Assembly (NCBI GenBank): GCA_034172985.1
Contig: JAXFDY010000106.1
Coordinates: forward strand, 1 to 19,814
Origin: CAG-303 sp034172985
GTDB taxonomy: Bacteria > Bacillota > Clostridia > Lachnospirales > Lachnospiraceae
Direction of reading: 5' to 3'
Length of the DNA stretch: 19,814 nt
The notes under the pieces: generated by a model
Told to the model about the DNA's origin: nothing
What the model saw: the letters and a program-made list of their open reading frames with translations, nothing else
Database searches by the model: none
Translations under genes and position numbers: made by a program
Shown: positions 7,701 to 15,043 of the stretch, one piece after another
Numbering within the stretch: the stretch's first letter is position 1
How the letters are laid out: each line of letters starts with the position of its first letter

Positions 7701-8497
7701 ATAGGTCTCAAATCAGGCGGAATAACAGGTACTACGGTGAGAATCATCCACTCAGGTCTGTTTCCTGATGCACGGAATGCCTCTACCACTTCCAGTCTCT
7801 TGATTAATTTTGCTCTCTTCTGACCGGAAGCATTCAGGAGTTCCCGTTTTAATTCTTCTGATTCTTTATCCAAATCGATGGCAGAGAGCAGTTCCAAAAT
7901 CGCTTCTGCACCCATTCCGGCACGGAACGTATCATTTTCGTCCATTGCTTCTCTGTATTCTTTTTCTGAAAGCACCTGCTTATACATCAGATTTGATGTA
8001 CCTGCATCTAATACGATATAAGATGCAAAATATAAAATCTTTTCCAGTACCTTTGGTGATATATCAAGGATTAATCCCATACGACTTGGGATACCCTTGA
8101 AATACCAGATATGTGAAACAGGAGCTGCAAGCTCAATACGTCCCATACGTTCACGACGAACGCTTGATTTTGTAACTTCAACGCCACATCTGTCACAGAT
8201 AACGCCTTTATATCTGATTTTCTTATATTTACCACAGTGGCATTCCCAGTCCTTGCTTGGTCCAAATATCTTTTCACAGAAAAGACCGTCTCTTTCAGGC
8301 TTCAGAGTTCTATAATTGATTGTCTCCGGTTTTAATACCATGCCTTCCTGGTTCCATCTCTCCCATGCTTCACTAGTCTTATCTTCAGGTTCCGGTGTTC
8401 TGTGAGCCCATTCTCTGATTTTATCCGGTGAAGCCAAACCAATTTTGATCTTATCGAAAGTCATTGGTTCATATGTTGACTTATTATTTTCTGGCAT
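4757..8497 (-). CDS. rpoC: RNA polymerase beta' subunit
   Basis: The 1246-residue product is the catalytic beta' subunit. The zinc-binding domain uses C86, C88, C101 and C104 (ECHCGK ... CDRCGVEV). The active-site motif NADFDGDQMAVH places the Mg aspartates at D474, D476 and D478. The trigger-loop region contains GIIAAQSIGEPGTQLTMRT, and a second zinc site has CKSKLGICAKC. I chose the ATG at 8497 rather than the in-frame GTG at 8506, because SD AAGGGAG lies 8 bases before the ATG but overlaps the GTG. Oddities: about 19 extra residues (around 31-55) between the IREW motif and KPETINYRT, and a strongly acidic C-terminal tail of about 48 residues. It starts 18 bp after the rpoB stop in one transcription unit. 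Confidence 0.98.
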   Translation of the reverse strand: MPENNKSTYEPMTFDKIKIGLASPDKIREWAHRTPEPEDKTSEAWERWNQEGMVLKPETINYRTLKPERDGLFCEKIFGPSKDWECHCGKYKKIRYKGVICDRCGVEVTKSSVRRERMGRIELAAPVSHIWYFKGIPSRMGLILDISPKVLEKILYFASYIVLDAGTSNLMYKQVLSEKEYREAMDENDTFRAGMGAEAILELLSAIDLDKESEELKRELLNASGQKRAKLIKRLEVVEAFRASGNRPEWMILTVVPVIPPDLRPMVQLDGGRFATSDLNDLYRRIINRNNRLQRLLDLGAPEIIVRNEKRMLQEAVDALIDNGRRGRPVTGPGNRALKSLSDMLKGKQGRFRQNLLGKRVDYSGRSVIVVGPELKIYQCGLPKEMAIELFKPFVMKELVSNGTAHNIKSAKKMVEKLQTEVWDVLEDVIKEHPVMLNRAPTLHRLGIQAFEPILVEGKAIKLHPLVCTAFNADFDGDQMAVHLPLSVEAQAECRFLLLSPNNLLKPSDGGPVAVPSQDMVLGIYYLTQERPGALGEGKVFKNLNEAILAYENGIIKLHSKIGVRVTKTNAEGKTFTGIVHSTLGRFIFNEILPQDLGLTERTKDEDILKLEVDYHVGKKQLKKILEKVINTHGATKTAEVLDDIKAMGYKYSTRAAMTVSVSDMTVPAEREEYLADAEKKVDRITKNFRRGLITDEERYKEVIKVWQIADDKIKDALLAGLDKYNNIFMMADSGARGSDKQIKQLAGMRGLMADTAGRAIELPIKSNFREGLDVLEYFISAHGARKGMSDTALRTADSGYMTRRLVDVAQELIIREVDCCEGKEIPYMEVAEFTNGSGVLESLEERITGRYAAETITDADGNVIVEANHMITPKRASAVIKTGREKVKIRTILSCKSKLGICAKCYGANMATGQAVQVGEAVGIIAAQSIGEPGTQLTMRTFHTGGVAGGDITQGLPRVEELFEARKPKGLAIIAEFGGVAHITDSKKKREVVITNQETGEEKAYLIPYGSRIKIQDGAVLEAGDALTEGSVNPHDLLKIKGLRAVQDYMLHGVQDVYRMQGVEINDKHIEVIVRQMLKKIKIDEAGDSGYLPGTSVDVLDFNETNERLIAEGKEPAVGKQVMLGITKASLATNSFLSAASFQETTKVLTEAAINGKVDPLIGLKENVIIGKLIPAGTGLKRYRSVKLSTDSDNIKVYEEEEEINLSEDTEDDTENAVIDFTEDEENVEDTETAEEMETVDVTEE

Positions 8498-8515
8498 TCT
8501 AGGCACTCCCTTCTA

Positions 8516-11500
8516 TTATTCTTCTGAATAGTCGTCATTAATATCTTCGTAGTCGCTGTCGCTATCGCTTTCTTCTTCCACCGCTACAAATTCATCACCT
8601 TCGATTACCTGCTGCTGATAGCCGGCTGCACCAAGGTTTTCATCCTTATTATTTCTATAGTCATCTCCTGACATAATAGAATTCCAATCGGTATCACCTG
8701 TATCAATATTCTCTTTCAGCTCTACTTCTGTATCATCTTCTCTAAGTACTTTCACATCGAGTGCCAGAGACTGAAGTTCTTTCAAGAGTACCTTAAATGA
8801 TTCAGGAATACCAGGTTCAGGAATATTTTCGCCCTTAATGATAGCTTCATAAGTCTTCACACGTCCAATCACATCGTCAGACTTCACTGTAAGAATTTCC
8901 TGCAATGTATAAGAAGCACCATAAGCCTCCAGAGCCCAAACTTCCATTTCACCGAATCTCTGTCCACCGAACTGAGCTTTACCACCCAGAGGCTGCTGGG
9001 TAACAAGTGAGTAAGGACCTGTAGAACGGGCATGAATCTTATCATCTACCAGATGATGAAGCTTCAGATAATGCATGTGTCCAATCGTTACAGGGCTGTC
9101 AAAATACTCTCCTGTACGTCCATCGCGGAGCCATACTTTACCATCTCTTGAGATAGGCACACCCTTCCACTCAGCTCTGTGAGCACGGTTATCATACAAA
9201 TACTGCATGATTTCAGGATCAACTAAATCCTTATATTTTTCTTCAAATTCTTCCCATTCTGTATTTACATAATCATTGGCCATTTCAAGAAGATCCTGAA
9301 TATCCTCTTCGTTTGCACCATCGAATACCGGTGTTGCAATATTAAAGCCAAGTGCCTTTGCTGCAAGACTCAGATGAATCTCAAGGACCTGTCCGATATT
9401 CATACGGGAAGGCACACCCAATGGGTTTAATACGATATCAAGCGGACGACCATTTGGAAGATATGGCATATCTTCTACCGGCAATACACGGGAAACAACA
9501 CCCTTATTACCATGACGTCCAGCCATCTTATCACCAACAGAAATTTTTCTCTTCTGGGCAATATAAATACGAACCGACATATTATCACCAGGTGCAAGCT
9601 CATCTCCGTTCTCTCTTGTAAATACCTTTGCATCTACAACGATACCGTATTCACCATGAGGAACCTTCAGAGAAGTATCTCTCACCTCTCTTGCCTTCTC
9701 ACCAAAGATAGCTCTTAACAATCTCTCTTCCGCAGTCAGTTCTGTCTCTCCCTTAGGGGTGACTTTACCAACAAGAATATCACCGGCACGAACCTCAGCA
9801 CCGATTCGGATAATACCTCTTTCGTCAAGATTCTTCAGTGCATCATCACCTACACCAGGTACATCTCTTGTGATTTCTTCCGGTCCGAGCTTTGTATCTC
9901 TCGCTTCTGTCTCATATTCTTCTATATGAATAGATGTATACACATCTTCTTTCACTAATCTCTCACTTAAAAGTACCGCATCTTCGTAATTATAACCTTC
10001 CCATGTCATGAAACCAATCAATGGATTCTTACCAAGTGCGATTTCACTATTCTTTGTAGAAGCTCCGTCTGCGATAACTTCTCCTGCATTCACATGCTCG
10101 CCCTTGAAGACGATAGGAACCTGATTATAGCAGTTACTCTGATTACTTCTTGAGAATTTAATTAACTTATATGTCTCTTTTGATCCATCATCATCATACT
10201 TAATCGTAATTTCCCTGGATGTGGAACGTTCAATGACACCGGCACGTTTCGCTACCACACATACACCTGAGTCAACCGCAGCCTTTACTTCCATACCAGT
10301 ACCTACAACAGGTGCTTCAGCTGTAAGAAGTGGCACTGCCTGACGCTGCATGTTACATCCCATCAATGCACGATTCGCATCATCATTCTGAAGGAACGGA
10401 ATCATAGATGTTGTGACAGAGAATACCATACGAGGAGAAACGTCCATTAAATCAATAACTTTCTTTTCAAACTTCAATGTTTCTTCGCGGAAACGACCGG
10501 AAACATTATCATTTACAAAGTATCCGTTTTCATCTAACGGCTCATTCGCCTGCGCAACTACAAATTTATCTTCCTCATCTGCCGTCAGGTATACAACCTC
10601 ATCGGTAACACGAGGATTTAACGGATCTGATTTATCCACTTTTCTGTATGGAGCTTCAATAAATCCATACTCATTTACCCTTGCATAACAAGCAAGAGAG
10701 TTGATCAAACCGATGTTAGGACCTTCAGGAGTCTCGATTGGGCACATTCTTCCATAATGAGAGTAATGTACATCTCGCACTTCGAATCCGGCTCTGTCAC
10801 GTGACAAACCACCTGGTCCAAGAGCTGAAAGACGTCTCTTATGTGTCAATTCACTAAGAGGATTGTTCTGATCCATAAACTGTGACAACTGTGAACTTCC
10901 AAAGAATTCCTTCACTGCTGCCGTAACAGGTTTGATATTAATCAAAGACTGAGGTGAAACCCCTTCTATATCCTGAGTTGTCATTCTTTCACGAACAACT
11001 CTTTCCATTCTGGAAAGACCGATTCGATACTGATTCTGCAGTAATTCGCCAACTGCTCTGATACGTCTGTTGCCCAAATGATCGATATCATCAGAATTAC
11101 CAATACCATACTCAAGATTTAAGCAATATCCAATAGAAGCAAGAATATCTTCCTTTGTGATATGCTTCGGTATCAATTCTGAAATATTATTTCTAATTGC
11201 ATCCTTCAATGTCTCTTCGTCATCGTTAGCTGCAAGAATTTCTTGAAGAACAGGGAAAAATACATCTTCTTTTACACCGAGTTCACTGGCATCAAAATCC
11301 ACATACTCCTGAATATTTACCATCATATTAGAAAGAACTTTTACGTTCTTTGTCTCTGTCTGAATCCAGACAAACGGTACTGCTGCATTCTGGATTTCAA
11401 TTGCCTTCTCTTCTGTCAATACAGTACCTGCTTCCGCAAGTACTTCTCCTGTAACAGGGCTCACAACAGTTTCTGCCACTGTATGTCCGGTGATTCGGTT

Positions 11501-12358
11501 TTTCAGTGCAAGCTTCTTATTAAACTTATAACGTCCCACATGAGCAAGATCATATCTTCTTGCATCAAAGAACATACTGCTAATCAGACTCTGGGCACTG
11601 TCAACACTCAAAGGTTCGCCCGGACGAATCTTCTTATATAACTCCAGAAGACCACTCTGGTAATCTGTGGATGGATCTTTCTCATAACCGGCAAGAATCT
11701 TCGGCTCTTCACCGAAAAGTTCATTAATCTCAGCATTTGTTCCGATTCCCAAAGCTCTGATCAATACTGTAACCGGAACTTTTCTTGTTCTGTCCACACG
11801 CACATAGAAAATATCATTGGAATCTGTCTCATATTCAAGCCATGCACCTCTATTTGGAATAACTGTTGCCGAAAACAGTTCCTTACCAAGTTTATCATGT
11901 GTTACCCCGTAGTAAATTCCAGGTGAACGTACTAACTGGCTTACGATAACTCTTTCCGCACCGTTGATTACAAAAGTGCCGGTAGCTGTCATAATAGGCA
12001 AATCACCCATAAAAATTTCATGTTCGGTGATTTCACCGGTTTCTTTATTATGAAGTCTTACCTTAACTTTTAATGGAGCTGCATATGTAGCATCTCGTTC
12101 CTTGCACTCTTCAATTGAATACTTTACCTCATCCTCACATAACTGAAAATCAATAAATTCCAAGCTTAAGTGATTGCTGTAATCTTCAATTGGTGAGATA
12201 TCGTCGAAAACTTCTTTTAAGCCTTCATTCAAAAACCAATTGTATGAATTTTTCTGGATTTCAATAAGGTTTGGCATCTCAAGAACCTCTTTTTGTCTCT
12301 GAAAGCTCATTCTTGTACTCTTGCCATTCTTAACCAGACGTAACCTGTTTTTCTCCAT
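8516..12358 (-). CDS. rpoB: RNA polymerase beta subunit
   Basis: The 1280-residue product is the beta subunit. Family landmarks include FVINGAERVIVSQL, the rifampicin-pocket stretch SQLSQFMDQNNPLSELTHKR (489-508), GPNIGLINSLA, KMAGRHGNKGV and the C-terminal GGKAQFGGQRFGEMEVWALE. The usual resistance positions are wild type (D496, H506 and S511, matching E. coli D516, H526 and S531), so rifampicin sensitivity is predicted. I start at the ATG at 12358, which has SD AGGGGTG at good spacing; an in-frame GTG at 12370 lies inside the SD region. The last 20 residues are mostly acidic. The gene has its own promoter after a terminator that ends the rplJL transcript. Confidence 0.98.
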   Translation of the reverse strand: MEKNRLRLVKNGKSTRMSFQRQKEVLEMPNLIEIQKNSYNWFLNEGLKEVFDDISPIEDYSNHLSLEFIDFQLCEDEVKYSIEECKERDATYAAPLKVKVRLHNKETGEITEHEIFMGDLPIMTATGTFVINGAERVIVSQLVRSPGIYYGVTHDKLGKELFSATVIPNRGAWLEYETDSNDIFYVRVDRTRKVPVTVLIRALGIGTNAEINELFGEEPKILAGYEKDPSTDYQSGLLELYKKIRPGEPLSVDSAQSLISSMFFDARRYDLAHVGRYKFNKKLALKNRITGHTVAETVVSPVTGEVLAEAGTVLTEEKAIEIQNAAVPFVWIQTETKNVKVLSNMMVNIQEYVDFDASELGVKEDVFFPVLQEILAANDDEETLKDAIRNNISELIPKHITKEDILASIGYCLNLEYGIGNSDDIDHLGNRRIRAVGELLQNQYRIGLSRMERVVRERMTTQDIEGVSPQSLINIKPVTAAVKEFFGSSQLSQFMDQNNPLSELTHKRRLSALGPGGLSRDRAGFEVRDVHYSHYGRMCPIETPEGPNIGLINSLACYARVNEYGFIEAPYRKVDKSDPLNPRVTDEVVYLTADEEDKFVVAQANEPLDENGYFVNDNVSGRFREETLKFEKKVIDLMDVSPRMVFSVTTSMIPFLQNDDANRALMGCNMQRQAVPLLTAEAPVVGTGMEVKAAVDSGVCVVAKRAGVIERSTSREITIKYDDDGSKETYKLIKFSRSNQSNCYNQVPIVFKGEHVNAGEVIADGASTKNSEIALGKNPLIGFMTWEGYNYEDAVLLSERLVKEDVYTSIHIEEYETEARDTKLGPEEITRDVPGVGDDALKNLDERGIIRIGAEVRAGDILVGKVTPKGETELTAEERLLRAIFGEKAREVRDTSLKVPHGEYGIVVDAKVFTRENGDELAPGDNMSVRIYIAQKRKISVGDKMAGRHGNKGVVSRVLPVEDMPYLPNGRPLDIVLNPLGVPSRMNIGQVLEIHLSLAAKALGFNIATPVFDGANEEDIQDLLEMANDYVNTEWEEFEEKYKDLVDPEIMQYLYDNRAHRAEWKGVPISRDGKVWLRDGRTGEYFDSPVTIGHMHYLKLHHLVDDKIHARSTGPYSLVTQQPLGGKAQFGGQRFGEMEVWALEAYGASYTLQEILTVKSDDVIGRVKTYEAIIKGENIPEPGIPESFKVLLKELQSLALDVKVLREDDTEVELKENIDTGDTDWNSIMSGDDYRNNKDENLGAAGYQQQVIEGDEFVAVEEESDSDSDYEDINDDYSEE

Positions 12359-12370
12359 TTGACATTTCAC

Positions 12371-12470
12371 CCCTGTTCTTTATATTCTTATATCCGTTTT
12401 ACGGACTAAGTGACCAGTTTACTACTATATTGAAAAATGGGCACACTTATCCCATTAACGCAATAGTGCA
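12371..12470 (-). promoter_or_regulatory. rpoB 5' leader with two small hairpins
   Basis: The untranslated leader of about 100-112 nt holds two short stems on the minus strand. One is AATGGG/CCCATT with a nine-base loop (about 12437-12457). The other is TCCGT-AAA-ACGGA (12393-12405), just upstream of the SD. Neither is followed by a U-tract, so they are not terminators. They could affect stability or translation (inference). Confidence 0.5.
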
Positions 12471-12476
12471 TTTTTC

Positions 12477-12505
12477 ATAATAGCACTATTTATGCAAGAT
12501 GTCAA
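12477..12505 (-). promoter_or_regulatory. rpoB promoter inside an inverted repeat
   Basis: On the minus strand TTGACA (12500-12505), a 17-bp spacer and TATTAT (12477-12482) form a strong sigma-A promoter, with the start expected near 12470. A perfect 8-bp inverted repeat AATAGTGC/GCACTATT (12462-12469 and 12483-12490) flanks the -10 box with a 13-bp spacer. It would place one arm just upstream of -10 and the other over the first transcribed bases. Confidence 0.9.
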
Positions 12506-12510
12506 CAGAT

Positions 12511-12556
12511 TTTTTTAATTAAAAAAAGCAGGACTATGCATTGCATAATCCTGCTT
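12511..12556 (-). terminator. intrinsic terminator between rplL and rpoB
   Basis: Arms AAGCAGGA and TCCTGCTT (12526-12533, 12549-12556) enclose an inner stem TATGC/GCATA around a three-base loop; the junction pair is U·G in RNA. On the minus strand TTTTTTTAATT follows. It ends the rplJ-rplL transcript fully or in part, and lies 6 bp before the rpoB -35 box. Confidence 0.88.
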
Positions 12557-12587
12557 CCCTGTTACTCTTATTAATTTGATATGCGAA

Positions 12588-12953
12588 TTACTTTAATGTA
12601 ACTACAGCACCTTCAGCTTCAAGCTTTGTCTTGATGTCTTCAGCTTCAGCCTTAGAAGCACCAGCCTTAACAACCTTTGGAGCACCATCAACGATTTCTT
12701 TTGCTTCCTTAAGTCCAAGACCTGTAGCATCCTTAACAACCTTGATAACCTTAACCTTGTTAGGACCAACTTCTGTTAATTCAACATCGAATTCAGTCTT
12801 TTCTTCAGCTGCTGCTGCACCTGCACCTGCTGCTGCTACTACAACACCTGCTGCTGCAGATACGCCAAATTCTTCTTCACAAGCCTTTACTAAATCGTTT
12901 AATTCTAATACTGATAAACCTTTGATTACTTCAATAATTTCCTGAGTTGTCAT
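12588..12953 (-). CDS. rplL: 50S ribosomal protein L7/L12
   Basis: The 121-residue stalk protein recruits translation GTPases to the ribosome. It shows the N-terminal dimer helix (MTTQEIIEVIKGLSVLELN), an Ala/Gly-rich hinge (about residues 34-50) and the conserved globular domain with KVIKVVKDATGLGLKEAKE. Length is typical. SD AGGAGG precedes the ATG. It lies 63 bp after rplJ, and the pair form the L10-(L12)n stalk whose expression is matched by the leader upstream of rplJ. Confidence 0.98.
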   Translation of the reverse strand: MTTQEIIEVIKGLSVLELNDLVKACEEEFGVSAAAGVVVAAAGAGAAAAEEKTEFDVELTEVGPNKVKVIKVVKDATGLGLKEAKEIVDGAPKVVKAGASKAEAEDIKTKLEAEGAVVTLK

Positions 12954-13016
12954 TTTTATTTCCTCCTAAAATTTCAATTAAAATGTGTTGTGCCTCAACC
13001 CATATGGGTCTGATAA

Positions 13017-13511
13017 TTAGGCAACTTCCTCGTTCTTTTCAGCGATCTGCTTAATAACACGAGCAAAGTTTGTAATAGGTGACTGGATACTTCCAAGGAA
13101 TTTTGAAAGCAGCTCGTCTCTTGATGGAATAGTAGCGATAACCTTGATATTATCCTGATCGTAATATGTTCCTTCTACTACACCTGCTTTTAATTCAAGT
13201 GCTTCAGCATCTTTTGCAAAATTATATAAAATTCTTGCAGGAGCTGTAGCATCTTCCTTAGATACAGCGATTGCTGTAGGTCCTTCTAAGTGTGCACCTA
13301 ATGACTCGAATTCTGTACCCTTGATTGCAAAGTTAACCATTGTGTTCTTGTAAACCTTGTAAACCACACCGGCTTCTCTTAACTGCTTACGAAGCTGTGT
13401 ATCCTGCTCAACAGTAAGACCACGGTAATCAACAAGAACAGCTGACTTTGCTCCATCAAGTAATTCACTAATCTCAGCAACGATAGGTGCCTTAAGTTCT
13501 ACTTTTGCCAT
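13017..13511 (-). CDS. rplJ: 50S ribosomal protein L10
   Basis: The 164-residue protein anchors L7/L12 dimers to 23S rRNA and, in this family, represses its own operon by binding the mRNA leader. Landmarks are SAVLVDYRGLTVEQDTQLRK near the N-terminus, YKVYKNTMVNFAIKGT, and LEGPTAIAVS; the C-terminal helix (FARVIKQIAEKNEEVA) should bind L12. A strong SD (AGGAGG at 13520-13525) precedes the ATG. The gene follows a 200-nt leader with an L10-binding-type structure and an attenuator. Confidence 0.98.
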   Translation of the reverse strand: MAKVELKAPIVAEISELLDGAKSAVLVDYRGLTVEQDTQLRKQLREAGVVYKVYKNTMVNFAIKGTEFESLGAHLEGPTAIAVSKEDATAPARILYNFAKDAEALELKAGVVEGTYYDQDNIKVIATIPSRDELLSKFLGSIQSPITNFARVIKQIAEKNEEVA

Positions 13512-13574
13512 GTTTTTTGCCTCCTTCTATAATAGAGAGCCTTAAAAGCTCTTTGCCGAATAAGAAGCACTAAA

Positions 13575-13612
13575 TATCAAAAAACTTCCAAATCAAAGAA
13601 GACCTGGAAGTG
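13575..13612 (-). terminator. attenuator terminator in the rplJ leader
   Basis: On the minus strand ACTTCCAGGTC and GATTTGGAAGT pair (13584-13594, 13601-13611, with two G·U pairs) around a six-base loop and are followed by TTTTTTGAT. It lies about 65 bp before rplJ and downstream of the L10-binding leader, so it is placed to end transcription early when L10 is in excess. A competing pairing that would prevent it is described among the findings. Confidence 0.85.
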
Positions 13613-13635
13613 TAATAATCTATTAAGTGATTCAC

Positions 13636-13705
13636 ATTCCTCGGCAGGCGCTTTGCGTTAGTTGGAATCCATGTCCCAAACCTGCTGTCTTCGGCAGTGG
13701 TTTTA
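13636..13705 (-). ncRNA. ribosomal protein L10 leader
   Basis: The rplJ leader RNA contains the two paired blocks typical of the Firmicutes L10 leader: GCCGAAGACAGCAGGU near 13681-13697 and GCGCCUGCCGAGG near 13639-13651, joined through a middle hairpin region. CAGCAGG/CCUGC pairing brings together the conserved CCGAAGACAG and CCGAGG internal-loop strands that L10-(L12)4 recognises. The position, between the promoter and an intrinsic terminator just before rplJ, fits autoregulation. The 309-bp gap between rplA and rplJ is filled by terminator, promoter, leader and attenuator. Confidence 0.85.
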
Positions 13706-13716
13706 AAACCTTGAGT

Positions 13717-13745
13717 ATAATAACACACCCGGCTCCGTTTGTCAA
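13717..13745 (-). promoter_or_regulatory. rplJ-rplL promoter
   Basis: On the minus strand TTGACA (13740-13745), a 17-bp spacer and TATTAT (13717-13722) form a strong sigma-A promoter, with the start expected near 13710, just at the L10 leader. Confidence 0.88.
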
Positions 13746-13769
13746 TCACTTTTTAATGATGTTAGAATC

Positions 13770-13798
13770 AAAAACCCGGGCAGTAAAACTGCCCGGGT
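13770..13798 (-). terminator. intrinsic terminator after rplA
   Basis: A perfect 11-bp GC-rich stem ACCCGGGCAGT/ACTGCCCGGGT with a three-base loop is followed on the minus strand by TTTTTG. It lies 22 bp after the rplA stop and separates the rpmG-rplA unit from rplJL. Confidence 0.93.
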
Positions 13799-13820
13799 AA
13801 TATGTCACTACCGTTTCTGA

Positions 13821-14516
13821 CTAGTTAGCTAACTTTGTAACGTTTAACTTAACGCCAGGTCCCATTGTAGGAGCAACGGAAATGCTCTTAATATACTGAC
13901 CTTTTAAAGTAGCAGGCTTAGCCTTGTTGATAGCATCCATAAGTGTCTGGAAGTTGTCCGCAAGATCAGCTTCTGAGAATGAAGCCTTTCCAATTGGCAC
14001 GTGAATAATATTTGTTTTATCAAGTCTATACTCAATCTTACCAGCTTTAATATCTTTTACAGCTTTTGTAACGTCCATTGTTACTGTTCCAGCCTTAGGG
14101 TTTGGCATTAATCCCTTAGGTCCGAGTACACGTCCTAAACGACCTACAACACCCATCATGTCAGGAGTAGCAACTACAACATCGAAATCAAACCATCCTT
14201 CGTTCTGAATCTTTGGAATCAGTTCTTCTGCTCCTACATATTCAGCACCGGCAGCTTCTGCCTCTGTAGCCTTATCACCTTTCGCAAAAACCAAAACCTT
14301 TACAGACTTTCCTGTACCATGTGGTAATACAACAGCACCACGAATCTGCTGTTCTGCATGACGTCCGTCACAACCTGTTCTGATATGAGCTTCGATTGTC
14401 TCATCAAATTTAGCAGTTGAAACTTTCTTTACAAGTTCCATTGCCTGTTCTACATCGTATGTTGCTGTTCTGTCGATTAACTTAGCAGCTTCTACGTATT
14501 TCTTTCCTCTTTTCAT
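13821..14516 (-). CDS. rplA: 50S ribosomal protein L1
   Basis: The 231-residue protein builds the L1 stalk and helps release deacylated tRNA from the E site; L1 also commonly represses its own operon. The signature GRVLGPKGLMPNPKAGTVT is intact, as are the N-terminal KRGKKYVEAAKLID and the C-terminal KGQYIKSISVAPTMGPGVK. SD AGGAGG lies 8 bases before the ATG. It is the last gene of the rpmG-secE-nusG-rplK-rplA unit, 71 bp after rplK, with a hairpin in the gap. Confidence 0.98.
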   Translation of the reverse strand: MKRGKKYVEAAKLIDRTATYDVEQAMELVKKVSTAKFDETIEAHIRTGCDGRHAEQQIRGAVVLPHGTGKSVKVLVFAKGDKATEAEAAGAEYVGAEELIPKIQNEGWFDFDVVVATPDMMGVVGRLGRVLGPKGLMPNPKAGTVTMDVTKAVKDIKAGKIEYRLDKTNIIHVPIGKASFSEADLADNFQTLMDAINKAKPATLKGQYIKSISVAPTMGPGVKLNVTKLAN

Positions 14517-14542
14517 TTATATAGCCTCCTAGTGGTAATATC

Positions 14543-14569
14543 GGGAGGAACCTTTCGTTCCGGCCTCCC
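14543..14569 (-). other. rplK-rplA intercistronic hairpin
   Basis: On the minus strand GGGA and GGAAC pair with GTTCC and TCCC around a five-base loop GAAAG, with a four-base bulge GGCC on the 5' side. There is no U-tract, so it is not a terminator. It could be a processing or stability element, or a binding site for L1 (inference only). Confidence 0.6.
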
Positions 14570-14587
14570 ACGTTATTTGTTTCTTAA

Positions 14588-15013
14588 TTATTCTTCTACT
14601 GCGATACCCATGCTTCTTGCTGTACCAGCGATCATGCTCATAGCAGCTTCCAATGATGCAGCATTCAAATCAGGCATCTTTGTCTCAGCAATCTTCTGAA
14701 GATCAGCTTTAGAGATTGTAGCAACCTTTGTCTTGTTAGGAACTGCTGATCCTGATTTAATCTTACAAGCTTTCTTTAATAATACAGCTGCAGGAGGAGT
14801 CTTTGTAACAAAGCTGAAGCTTCTGTCAGCATAAACAGTGATAACTACAGGAATAATCATTCCATCCTGATCTGCTGTTCTTGCATTAAACTCCTTTGTA
14901 AACTGAGCAATATTTACACCGTGCTGACCAAGAGCCGGTCCAACCGGTGGTGCTGGTGTTGCCTTGCCAGCAGCGATCTGTAACTTAATATATCCTTCTA
15001 CTTTCTTCGCCAT
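14588..15013 (-). CDS. rplK: 50S ribosomal protein L11
   Basis: The 141-residue protein forms the GTPase-associated centre with 23S rRNA and takes part in the stringent response through RelA. Marks are LQIAAGKATPAPPVGPALGQ (proline-rich N-terminal switch) and the C-terminal RNA-binding domain ending AMSMIAGTARSMGIAVEE. SD GGAGGTG precedes the ATG. It lies 30 bp after nusG in the same unit. No missing residues are apparent. Confidence 0.98.
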   Translation of the reverse strand: MAKKVEGYIKLQIAAGKATPAPPVGPALGQHGVNIAQFTKEFNARTADQDGMIIPVVITVYADRSFSFVTKTPPAAVLLKKACKIKSGSAVPNKTKVATISKADLQKIAETKMPDLNAASLEAAMSMIAGTARSMGIAVEE

Positions 15014-15043
15014 GATGGCACCTCCTAAATTTGATGAATTCTA

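Noticed and set aside
8498..8506. GTG start for rpoC at 8506
   Set aside because: The SD overlaps this codon; the ATG at 8497 has correct spacing.
12359..12370. GTG start for rpoB at 12370
   Set aside because: The GTG is part of the SD region of the ATG at 12358, which gives the usual MEKNR N-terminus.
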